Shown: piece by piece, positions 6,554 through 13,414 of the stretch | Numbering within the stretch: the first letter of the stretch is position 1 | How the letters are laid out: every line of letters begins with the position of its first letter | DNA from: Acidobacteriaceae bacterium | GTDB taxonomy: Bacteria; Acidobacteriota; Terriglobia; Terriglobales; Acidobacteriaceae | Length of the DNA: 16,163 nucleotides | NCBI GenBank assembly: GCA_025462785.1 | Contig: JAOAPG010000407.1 | Coordinates: forward strand, 1 to 16,163 | Direction of reading: 5' to 3' | Program-made: the position numbers and the translations under genes | Notes under the pieces: generated by a model | The model's database searches: none | What the model was told of the DNA's origin: nothing | What the model saw: the letters and a program-made list of their open reading frames with translations, nothing else

Positions 6554-8134
6554 CTAAGCTGTGGTGAGGCGAGGAAACGCTAACTGGGGCTCGACCCGGT
6601 TGCGTCCTGAGCGTTTGGCTAGGTATAAGGCCTCGTCAGCCGCATGCAGCAAGGACTCGATTTCGGATTCAGGTCCGCCTGCCACAAATCCTAAACTCAG
6701 AGTCATGGCGAGCTTGTGGACCTGGCCGGATGTTGAGCGGTTCGCTACGGAATTTCTGACGCGCTCGGCGAGCTCCCAGGTTTCTTCGAGACTGCATCCG
6801 GGAGCTACGATCAGAAACTCCTCGCCGCCATAGCGGCCAACTGAATCGTAAGGACGCACGGCTGTCGTCAATTCATTCGCCATATCGCAGAGCACGGCGT
6901 CGCCGGCCGCGTGTCCATGAGTGTCGTTGACGAATTTGAAGCGGTCCACGTCGGCCAGAATCACGCCTGTGGTACTTCCGTTGCGCCCGGATCGAAGAAG
7001 TTCGCGCTGAAGAATGTCTACAATCGCGACCCGGTTCCAAAGGCCGGTCAATCCATCATGGGTAGCTTCTTTACGCAGAGCCTCCTGCGCCTGGAGCAGT
7101 CGCTGGTGGGTTATCAATAGACGAGTGCTGGAACACAGAAAAGAAACCAGAACCACGGCCGCCGCCAGAGTGATACGCGCCTCAGCTATGCGCGTAAACA
7201 TGACAAGAATGAGAAGTGGGTAAAGCAGCGGGACCAGTTGAGTGACGATTAACCCGCGTGTATGAAGGGGCGCTATATTGTCATCGGGACTTGCGGCGTC
7301 CTGAGTATGCCACGTGGCTGCCACGCATATCGGGGCTACCAGCAGACCGCTCCATAAGAGATCAAACCATGCGCCAGTCTTCAGAGCCGCGCCGGGACCG
7401 TAGTAATAGAGTGCATCGGTCGAAACCGAGCATACTAAGAAAATTCCCATCCGGCCAAAGAGTTTGCGAACGACTACCGAATTTGTGAAGAAAGAGCGCA
7501 CCAGAAAAGCTGCGGCTAATAATCCATAGCCGAAGAAGTAGGGCGCCCAGACAGAATGCGCAAGGTCAGTGGAAGCTTCCGACAGCGATGGGACGTAGAA
7601 GAAATACAAATATGCCGCAAGACAGAAAATTGTTCCCTGGACAAAGTCCAGGATTAGAAGTAAATCAATGCCCTTTGGCTCGTGCTCAGGATCCAAGAAC
7701 AGAGCCATGGCCAGAGGTCCAAACCAGAAGCAGAATAAGAGGTTGATCAGCCCTCGCACATAATCGGGATAAGGAATGAAATTTCCGAGTGTGCCGACAC
7801 CTTGGGCGACCACCCAGATGCTATATGCGACCACTGCGAGCTGCCAGAAGTGAGATCCTAAACGGTCCGAATAGCGGCTCGCCCGCATGCACGACAGCAA
7901 GGCTAAACCGCCCAAAAGCAGTTGAATCGAGTCCGACAACGCCGGACCTATAGGGCTGTCGCCTAGCATGAAAATGACCATTGCGTGGGCCAGAAGCAGC
8001 GCCAGCGCCATGCCTATGATTTTCCGAGACGAAGTCATTTCGTTTTTCGTAAAAACAGTCTCGCTGATTTCTGAGGGAAGCGCCAGATTACTCTGTGGGT
8101 AGTGGTAAGGGTTACCCTTAGTTACTTCCGGCAC
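6554..8134 (-). CDS. Membrane-anchored diguanylate cyclase (GGDEF)
   Basis: With the GTG start at 8134 (GCAGGA about 8 nt upstream) the protein has 526 residues; an ATG at 8038 would give 494. Residues about 40-345 form roughly nine to ten hydrophobic helices of an uncharacterised sensory membrane module. A short linker (HQRLLQAQEALRKEATHD) leads into the GGDEF domain (about 355-515): DGLTGLWNR, DVDRFKFVNDTHGHAAGD, then the active-site GGEEF at 436-440, which is catalytically competent. RPYD at 427-430, five residues before GGEEF, is the RxxD inhibitory site, so product feedback by c-di-GMP is expected. There is no EAL domain. It follows the TonB-like gene by 15 nt and may share its transcript. 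The signal sensed is unknown. Confidence 0.93.
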   Translation of the reverse strand: MPEVTKGNPYHYPQSNLALPSEISETVFTKNEMTSSRKIIGMALALLLAHAMVIFMLGDSPIGPALSDSIQLLLGGLALLSCMRASRYSDRLGSHFWQLAVVAYSIWVVAQGVGTLGNFIPYPDYVRGLINLLFCFWFGPLAMALFLDPEHEPKGIDLLLILDFVQGTIFCLAAYLYFFYVPSLSEASTDLAHSVWAPYFFGYGLLAAAFLVRSFFTNSVVVRKLFGRMGIFLVCSVSTDALYYYGPGAALKTGAWFDLLWSGLLVAPICVAATWHTQDAASPDDNIAPLHTRGLIVTQLVPLLYPLLILVMFTRIAEARITLAAAVVLVSFLCSSTRLLITHQRLLQAQEALRKEATHDGLTGLWNRVAIVDILQRELLRSGRNGSTTGVILADVDRFKFVNDTHGHAAGDAVLCDMANELTTAVRPYDSVGRYGGEEFLIVAPGCSLEETWELAERVRNSVANRSTSGQVHKLAMTLSLGFVAGGPESEIESLLHAADEALYLAKRSGRNRVEPQLAFPRLTTA

Positions 8135-8149
8135 TGCGCCGGTCCTGCT

Positions 8150-9131
8150 TTACCACAACCTGAAACTAACAACAACGCGGATGTCGGATACAACTGGCTC
8201 CGCACCGCACGTAGCGGGCTTGAATCTCCAGCTATTAAGAGTCTGCAGAGTAGCGTCGTCAAAGGAGTGGGCTGCACTGCCAACGAGTTGAATGTCCGTG
8301 ACCGACCCGTCAGTTGAGATCGTCATCGCAACAGTTGTGTCGCCCACCAGCTTATTTTCGCGGGCAGACGTCGGATACATTGGGTCTGGCGTCTTAACAG
8401 CTATGGCGTGTTTCATATCTGCACATTGGCGGCGCTCGATGGCTTCCTTTCGGTGGGACCAGCAGTTTCTCGTCGAAAGCGGCTGTCGTCAGGGTATCCA
8501 CGTTCGCTGTGATTACCCTTATCCCGCTCACGATCAGTTGAAGTTTGCTCGGATACCGATGCCCGCCGAAATCGAAGTACTCCGTGTACTGTTCTCTGCG
8601 CCGCTCATCAGACAGTTCTTGCCACTCGTCGCTCAAAATCCCATGAGTGGCAGAATTCACGCAAAGCTCATGCCGCTCACCCTTGACCTTCTCTCTCTCA
8701 ACCTGCAAACAGGTCATCTGAACGCCATTCTCCACGCGTTGTTTCGCTTTCTTGGCTAGCAGCCCTTCAGGACCTTCAGCAAACTCGATCAGACTGATGA
8801 GTTCGCGAACTCGTAGCGGTGTAAAAGCGACATTGCGGCTGTTGTAGAGCTTATCCCCATTCCGAATCTCGATTTGCTGGAAGTCGCCCATGACAATCTT
8901 GCGCCACCAGCGATCCTTCGCTTCCCATTTGAGCGTGAAATGCCCTTGGGTAGGAACATTAATTTGCGCCATGAAATCGGCATCAAGTTGAAGCGGGTTA
9001 GCCTGATCGCCAAAGAGATTTGCCTGCTGCGTAGCGGTTTGCTGTGCTGCAGGATTGGTACCAGCTAACAGTGGTGGGCGGATGCCAACGAGCAACGCTG
9101 TCAGAGCAATCGTTGAGATTAATTTCTTCAT
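8150..9131 (-). pseudogene. TonB-like exported protein, +1 frameshift before the TonB C-terminal domain
   Basis: The first frame (ATG at 9131) starts MKKLISTIALTALLVGIRPP, a signal peptide, followed by a LolA/LolB-like beta-rich domain (PTQGHFTLKWEAKDRWWRKI, then EIRNGDKLYNSRN, CVNSATHGILSDEWQ, YFDFGGHRYPSKLQLIVSG) to FDEKLLVPPKGS. It then goes off-frame to a stop near 8394. The adjacent frame continues IERRQCADMKHAIAVKTPDP, with MYPTSARENKLVGDTTVAMT, DGSVTDIQLVGSA and LQTLNSWRFKPATC, a TonB C-terminal domain ending in VVVSFRLW. One surplus base in GGAAGCC (near 8450) separates the two. Repaired, it would be about 326 residues, like secreted energy-transducer-like proteins of Acidobacteriota. 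The break may be genuine or an error. The ATG at 8416 could in principle start the TonB part alone, without a signal peptide. Confidence 0.78.
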
Positions 9132-9232
9132 GGACGGTCACATCGTAGCGCAACTCGCCTGGATGCTCCCAGATTATTGGACATCCAGGGTTTATTACCT
9201 AGGCCATCAGGATGAATGTGCTACCGAAAAGA

Positions 9233-11140
9233 TCACGGCGCCAACACAAGTTTCGTTTTTACTCCATAGGCACGGTAATTCGCATAATCATGTTCGTCGT
9301 GAAATGTTGTTCCGCCCACGTCCGATGTGATCAGTACCTGGTGGGGCAGCCACAAACTGCCGATGCCGGCAACGGTCATGTCCGCGAAATGAAGCTCAGC
9401 AGTCAAGCTTCTGAGCTCGGCCTCAGGAACTGGAAATTGGAGATCGGTGCGCAGGCGGATAATTCGGAAGTCAGACGCGTCTACCCACGCGACACCTTGG
9501 TGAAAAATGGGTAGCGACTTGTCCTGGAACTTAAGTTGCCCAGGCCATCTCACCGCCTTTGGTTTTTGGCTGAATGCCACCACGAACGTCTTATGATGGT
9601 CGATCTTCTGCTCGCCAAGATAGCGGAACGTCGATTCCGAGCGATTCGAAGGGTACAGGAGCACCCACGTGTACGCAAAGCCCTGCGCCAGTGGTGGAGT
9701 TCCAGCGCTCCGCATGCTGGCTTGCTGGCTGCGACGCCGCAAATCTTCCAAGGAGGAGCCGGAGCCGTCCGCCGCTGGCGGTCGTGGATTCAGCGGAACA
9801 TTGGCACGTGATGCGTTAACCTGCAAGTCTTCCCGGTATTCCTCAAGCGTCACCGATTGATTGCCTCGATGAGACAGCATCAAATATGAAAACTCGCGTC
9901 GCGTTGGCTTGTGATTGCCCTGCGATTCCAGCACCACTTCCCTCGAAATGAGGTCAGGCATTTTGTGAAACATCGCAACTGCTCTGGCTCCGATTTTGTC
10001 GAGAAGGACCGGTAATTGCTCTTGGCTCTCCGCAGTCTTGAGGCCTTTCAATTCCGGAACACTCTCCTGTAGTTCGCTGATTGGACACTCGACGAAAGAT
10101 TTTGTGTTCCAGTACACCACACCCTGGGCAGAGTTAACCTCCGGCTTCTTCTCTGGGGTGCTTGCAGCTTTGGGTTCGAGCTGCGGTGTAGAAGTCACCT
10201 TAGCAGCTTCGGGAGTTTTTGCGGGCGTCGGAGGCAGAACCGGAGCTTGTGCAGAGTTGAGCTCAGGTTTCTTCTCAGCAGACGTATTTTCTCCTGGCTT
10301 TTGCTGCGACTTTGAGTCTGCCTGCGCGGTTTGCGATTTTTTGTCACGGCTAGGCGCCATCGGCGGAGTAAATCGTGTGTCATCAATGGGAGTGTTAATT
10401 TCGAGTTCCTGCAGAATGGTAGTAACCGTGGAATTTTCGGTTTTCTGGACAGTTCTGAAGGGAAATTTGGCTCCGCTGACTTCCCGGTAGTCTGAATATG
10501 CCGTCTCTACCCCGCCTGATTTCCATCCCACGAGCAGATAACTTTGAGTGTCAAAGTACAATGTATCGGCTATCTCTGATTTTGGACTCTCTGCCCGAAG
10601 TACAAAAACCATCTGACCTTCGAACTTCTTGATCCCCTTCATTTGAAATTTTGCGTTCTCTTTACGGAGGCGAAGCAATCCCAAGTGATAACCTACTTCG
10701 CAGTGGCTTTCGCTGCCCGGCTTCGGCTTGTCTTGGTGCAAGCCCGCGTAGGTACTGAAATACCAGGACACCTTACCATCGCAGCCAGAGGCCCACAGAA
10801 TGACGTCTCCGATCCGCGTCACGCCTAATCGGCGGTCGGGCAATTTGAAGTAAAACTCATAACTGCCGTGATCTTTCCTCAGGCTGGGTGGAGAGAATCG
10901 GTGAGAAGTGTCCAGATTACCGGTTACCTCGCCTTTTTCAGAGAGCGTTGTAATCGAGGAGATCTTCTCTGCTCCTACAGCGTCCAGGTATTTCGCGATT
11001 AATTCCTCCGGAGTCAGGGAAGGCTGCTGGCCGAAACATGCTGCGCGCATAACACAGAAAAGAAAAAGAAATGCGCAGACGTAGGCTGCCGAACAAAAGC
11101 ATTTTAGGTGGGCGTTCAAAGTAGGCGGTGTGTAAAGCAT
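9233..11140 (-). CDS. Large exported protein with LolA-like N-terminal domain; function unknown
   Basis: I chose the ATG at 11140 (635 residues); a TTG at 11173 would add 11. Neither has a clear ribosome-binding site. Residues about 15-38 (AAYVCAFLFLFCVMRAACFG) form a signal peptide. SLTPEELIAKYLDAVGAEKI and the beta-rich stretch to about 265 (YFKLPDRRLGVTRIGDVILW, GKVSWYFSTYAG, DTLYFDTQSYLLVGWKSGG) resemble the outer-membrane lipoprotein-sorting (LolA-like) fold seen in many secreted acidobacterial proteins. A Lys/Pro/Gln/Ala-rich linker (about 270-340) holds two near-copies of EKKPExNSAQ. The C-terminal half (about 345-635) is a second beta-rich region (FAYTWVLLYPSNRSESTFRY, GVAWVDASDFRIIRLRTDLQ, LWLPHQVLITSDVGGTTFHD) that also looks like a LolA-type half-barrel. 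Location is probably periplasm or outer membrane. It lies upstream of the TonB-like gene by about 100 nt on the same strand. Confidence 0.8.
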   Translation of the reverse strand: MLYTPPTLNAHLKCFCSAAYVCAFLFLFCVMRAACFGQQPSLTPEELIAKYLDAVGAEKISSITTLSEKGEVTGNLDTSHRFSPPSLRKDHGSYEFYFKLPDRRLGVTRIGDVILWASGCDGKVSWYFSTYAGLHQDKPKPGSESHCEVGYHLGLLRLRKENAKFQMKGIKKFEGQMVFVLRAESPKSEIADTLYFDTQSYLLVGWKSGGVETAYSDYREVSGAKFPFRTVQKTENSTVTTILQELEINTPIDDTRFTPPMAPSRDKKSQTAQADSKSQQKPGENTSAEKKPELNSAQAPVLPPTPAKTPEAAKVTSTPQLEPKAASTPEKKPEVNSAQGVVYWNTKSFVECPISELQESVPELKGLKTAESQEQLPVLLDKIGARAVAMFHKMPDLISREVVLESQGNHKPTRREFSYLMLSHRGNQSVTLEEYREDLQVNASRANVPLNPRPPAADGSGSSLEDLRRRSQQASMRSAGTPPLAQGFAYTWVLLYPSNRSESTFRYLGEQKIDHHKTFVVAFSQKPKAVRWPGQLKFQDKSLPIFHQGVAWVDASDFRIIRLRTDLQFPVPEAELRSLTAELHFADMTVAGIGSLWLPHQVLITSDVGGTTFHDEHDYANYRAYGVKTKLVLAP

Positions 11141-11173
11141 TCGGATCGTACACGCAAATTTCGGAGGAAGCAA

Positions 11174-11332
11174 TTGGTGTTCATCGCCCTAGTCGTGACG
11201 GTGCGCGGATCGGCCAAGGCTGTTATCGAAATCGATGGTGAGTTATCAGTGTTAGCCGCCCTTGCGATTGTTCGCAAAAATCGGGTGCAGCTGAAGAGAC
11301 TCGAAGATCGAATTCAATCGAAATTGAAGTGA
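11174..11332 (+). CDS. Possible small hypothetical protein
   Basis: A strong Shine-Dalgarno sequence, GGAGG (11163-11167), sits 6 nt before TTG (11174) and 9 nt before GTG (11177). The frame encodes about 52 residues, including VFIALVVTVRGSAKAVIEID, then LAALAIVRKNR and QLKRLEDRIQSKLK: a hydrophobic start and a charged, probably helical, C-terminus. It is divergent from the large LolA-like gene. I recognise no family. It may be a small protein or the tail of a lost gene. The remaining part of this gap, 11333-11426, shows nothing I can support. Confidence 0.35.
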   Translation: MVFIALVVTVRGSAKAVIEIDGELSVLAALAIVRKNRVQLKRLEDRIQSKLK

Positions 11333-11426
11333 GACGGCGCCAGCAAAAATCGGTATTACACCAGTGGTGCGGGGATAAGCGAAATCGCCTGTTAATGACA
11401 ACTTTGAGTGAATCCCGCCGTCGGCG

Positions 11427-11624
11427 CTAAAGACTGCAAGATAGTGACAAGAGACCGATGTCATTGGGCCCGAGCTCGTTGTTCACATGACGCAACAATC
11501 CTTTGTCGATGCGATAGCAGGGACCGTTGTGGGCGTACATCCTCTGATAATTCGCGATTGAGCAGCACTCATTGCGAATAGTTGTCGCAAAAATCGCCAT
11601 CTCAACCAGCAAGCCGGTTTGCAT
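11427..11624 (-). CDS. Possible small hypothetical ORF downstream of the H-NOX pseudogene
   Basis: The frame has 65 codons starting 17 nt after the H-NOX stop codon, with AAGGCG about 7 nt before the ATG. Its sequence (MQTGLLVEMAIFATTIRNEC, then NYQRMYAHNGPCYRIDKGLL and ELGPNDIGLLSL) has no family I recognise. Four cysteines are present. The operon-like spacing is the only positive sign. It could equally be non-coding or the debris of a signalling gene that once followed the H-NOX sensor. Confidence 0.25.
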   Translation of the reverse strand: MQTGLLVEMAIFATTIRNECCSIANYQRMYAHNGPCYRIDKGLLRHVNNELGPNDIGLLSLSCSL

Positions 11625-11641
11625 AATTGCGCCTTGCTCAG

Positions 11642-12192
11642 TTACGCGACTTTCGATCCCTTGCGGAAGACAATTTCACAATGGGGCGCGCCCTTGTGCA
11701 TGCACTTGGTCTGGGTAACTTCAATGCCCTCGTTGAAGCGTCTTGCCACACCTCTGGCGATGCCGATGGCAAATGCGCACAGTTTGCGGGGGATCCGTAA
11801 ATCAGCACGAGTTCATCTACGCTCCGGCGAATGGTGTGTAGTACAGGAGGTCTCGCGCCCGGCGTGTGCTCTCGGACTATGGTGTGGATGGTTTCCTCGG
11901 TCTTGCCGATTACGTCGAGAGTCCTCCACTCGCGCAGAATCAAGTACCCGTCAATCTGCATCAACGGCGCAACAATGAATGCGCCGAAATCTTCGAGCAC
12001 AGCTGTCGCGGATTCGCCGGACATCGTAGCTGCGGCCGAGACCAAACCGTTCATTTCGGCATCCGGGTATTCGCCTACGGACGTATAAACCCTATTTTCC
12101 ATCTAGGATTGCTTAAGTAATGCGTTCCAGGCGCGGCTACCCTGTTTTGTCTCAACATATTTCTGCAGTTGAGAAAAGACTAGTCCGTGCAT
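11642..12192 (-). pseudogene. H-NOX (haem-NO/O2-binding) sensor, nonsense codon plus frameshift
   Basis: From the ATG at 12192 the frame reads MHGLVFSQLQKYVETKQGSR, then AWNALLKQS and a TAG (12103-12105), and continues in frame as MENRVYTSVGEYPDAEMNGL. Both halves match an H-NOX N-terminus (M.GLV..., then the YPD..M..LV..A block). The likely proximal haem-ligand His is in EETIHTIVREHTPGARPP (about residue 103), 12 residues before PP as in the family. LIYGSP is followed by a frame change: restoring one C in the plus-strand G5 run (11788-11792) gives YGSPR, the YxSxR haem-propionate motif, then KLCAFAIGIARGVARRFNEG, IEVTQTKCMHKGAPHCEIVF and a TAA at 11642-11644. Repaired, it has about 183 residues, typical of stand-alone H-NOX proteins, which bind NO or O2 and regulate partner kinases or cyclases. 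Two independent lesions indicate loss of function. Confidence 0.83.
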
Positions 12193-12207
12193 TCGGACCC
12201 AAAATCT

Positions 12208-12375
12208 TTATATGCTGTCACGTGCAAATAATAGCGCAACTGCTTGGATTCGCGTGACGAACTGGGCGTACCGATCGGTGGCGAAAGATCGCTGTTGCTC
12301 AAGCAATTCCCGCACAACTGGTGTGGCATTCCGCCGGAAAGTAAAAGCTCCAAAATCATCCGTCAGTGCACGCAT
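12208..12375 (-). CDS. Small hypothetical protein upstream of the H-NOX pseudogene
   Basis: An open frame of 55 residues from the ATG at 12375 reads MRALTDDFGAFTFRRNATPV, then VRELLEQQRSFATDRYAQFV and ALLFARDSI, ending 15 nt before the H-NOX start on the same strand. The balanced, helix-prone composition looks protein-like. The frame is open further upstream (as far as about 12407) but has no ATG or GTG start there, so it could be the C-terminal end of a truncated gene. No clear ribosome-binding site is visible and I recognise no family. It is divergent from ribA. The opposite-strand frame here (12212-12427) looks less protein-like. Confidence 0.4.
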   Translation of the reverse strand: MRALTDDFGAFTFRRNATPVVRELLEQQRSFATDRYAQFVTRIQAVALLFARDSI

Positions 12376-12422
12376 CTTTGCGGGATCGTCGTCATCGAAT
12401 AAGTGTGATCAACTCCGGTCGT

Positions 12423-12428
12423 TATAAT
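12423..12428 (+). promoter_or_regulatory. ribA -10 box, probably leaderless start
   Basis: A perfect TATAAT ends 6 nt before the ribA ATG at 12435, so transcription would begin at or next to the start codon. No good -35 hexamer is visible at 16-18 bp, and no Shine-Dalgarno sequence precedes the ATG. Confidence 0.5.
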
Positions 12429-12434
12429 GATGGT

Positions 12435-13049
12435 ATGAGTTCCAGTGTCAAGCAGATTGCCTCGGCGGACTTCCCTACTCGGTGGGGCACGTTTCGCATT
12501 TTCGGATTTCGCGGCGAATTCGGCACCGATGGCAACCGGCGTACTGAAGAGGCGGTCGCTTTGGTAATGGGTGACGTTCGCTCTGCGCCCGCTCTGGTCC
12601 GCATTCATTCGCAGTGTCTTACTGGCGACGTCTTTGGTTCCCTACGTTGCGACTGCCGGGCTCAACTCGAAATTGCGCTTGCGATGATCGCGGACGAAGG
12701 CGCTGGGGTATTGATTTATGAGCAGCAGGAGGGACGCGGTATTGGTTTAATGGCGAAGCTGCAAGCTTACGAATTGCAAGATTCTGGATTAGATACGGTC
12801 GAGGCCAACGAGAAACTTGGATTCAAGGCCGATCACCGGCTGTTTGCTTTGCCGGCTGAAATCTTGAAGTCTTTAGGCGTTTCGCAAGTGCGCCTGCTCT
12901 CTAATAATCCTGAAAAGGTTGCAGCTCTCGAACAGGGAGGCATTCAAGTGACGGAGCGTGTTCCCTGCGAGGCTGGACCCAACGTTCACGCCGAGGAATA
13001 TCTGAAGACTAAGAAGGAAAAGCTGGGACACCTGTTTACTTCGCGCTAG
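12435..13049 (+). CDS. ribA: GTP cyclohydrolase II
   Basis: The product has 204 residues and catalyses the first step of riboflavin synthesis, opening GTP to 2,5-diamino-6-ribosylamino-pyrimidinone phosphate, formate and pyrophosphate. The zinc ligands are Cys61, Cys72 and Cys74 in CLTGDVFGSLRCDC. EQQEGRGIGLMAKLQAYELQ (96-115) carries the catalytic EGRGIGL motif, and DTVEANEKLGFKADHR with RLLSNNPEKV are further family blocks. It is the monofunctional form, with no RibB domain. A longer frame extends upstream to 12366, but the ATG at 12435 fits the family N-terminus and the -10 box just before it. It is not clustered with other riboflavin genes here. Confidence 0.96.
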   Translation: MSSSVKQIASADFPTRWGTFRIFGFRGEFGTDGNRRTEEAVALVMGDVRSAPALVRIHSQCLTGDVFGSLRCDCRAQLEIALAMIADEGAGVLIYEQQEGRGIGLMAKLQAYELQDSGLDTVEANEKLGFKADHRLFALPAEILKSLGVSQVRLLSNNPEKVAALEQGGIQVTERVPCEAGPNVHAEEYLKTKKEKLGHLFTSR

Positions 13050-13078
13050 TTCTTCTCTTTCTCAGAAACAAGCCGGAA

Positions 13079-13396
13079 TCAATAGGTCGGAACTTTTGCG
13101 TCAATCTGCCGCGACCAGGCGTCGATTCCTCCGCGCATGGACTGAGAGTTCTCGAATCCTTGCTGGCGCAGCCAGTTCGTTACGCTCATGGAGCGCACTC
13201 CGTGATGGCAGACGACCACGATGTGTTCATCGGGATCAAGCTCCTGGTGAGCGCGGCTGGGGATGTCGCCCATGGGAATGTGTTTGCTTCCCGCGATACT
13301 CGCGATCTCGAACTCCCACGGTTCGCGAACGTCCAAGAGCGTAAAAGCATCGGTGGCTTGGGCCTTCACTTCTTCGGGCGTGATTTCGTAATCCAT
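13079..13396 (-). CDS. Single-domain rhodanese-like protein
   Basis: The product has 105 residues. ITPEEVKAQATDAFTLLDVR begins the domain, LLDVREPWEFEIASIAGSKH is the CH2A-like block, and VVVCHHGVRSMSVTNWL holds the active-site loop with nucleophile Cys63 (CHHGVRS). The domain ends with GGIDAWSRQID. Single-domain rhodaneses carry persulfide sulfur and donate it to acceptors; the physiological acceptor is unknown. The gene lies 18 nt after the CoA-transferase subunit A stop on the same strand and is probably the last gene of that operon. AGAG lies about 8 nt before the ATG as a weak ribosome-binding site. Confidence 0.93.
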   Translation of the reverse strand: MDYEITPEEVKAQATDAFTLLDVREPWEFEIASIAGSKHIPMGDIPSRAHQELDPDEHIVVVCHHGVRSMSVTNWLRQQGFENSQSMRGGIDAWSRQIDAKVPTY

Positions 13397-13414
13397 AAGA
13401 GCTCTTGCTTTATT

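Noticed and set aside
9996..10490. 164-codon plus-strand frame opposite the linker of the large exported protein.
   Set aside because: It arises from the low-complexity Lys/Pro/Ala-rich linker read in antisense; the minus-strand frame has a signal peptide and domain patterns.
82..12192. Programmed frameshifting or phase variation as explanation of the broken frames.
   Set aside because: The homopolymers involved are only 4-6 bases, no slippery heptamer with a downstream structure was seen, and one gene also carries a nonsense codon and another an inversion.
12212..12427. Plus-strand frame between the H-NOX pseudogene and ribA.
   Set aside because: The opposite strand gives a more protein-like frame; this one is rich in Ser/Arg/Asn with no features.
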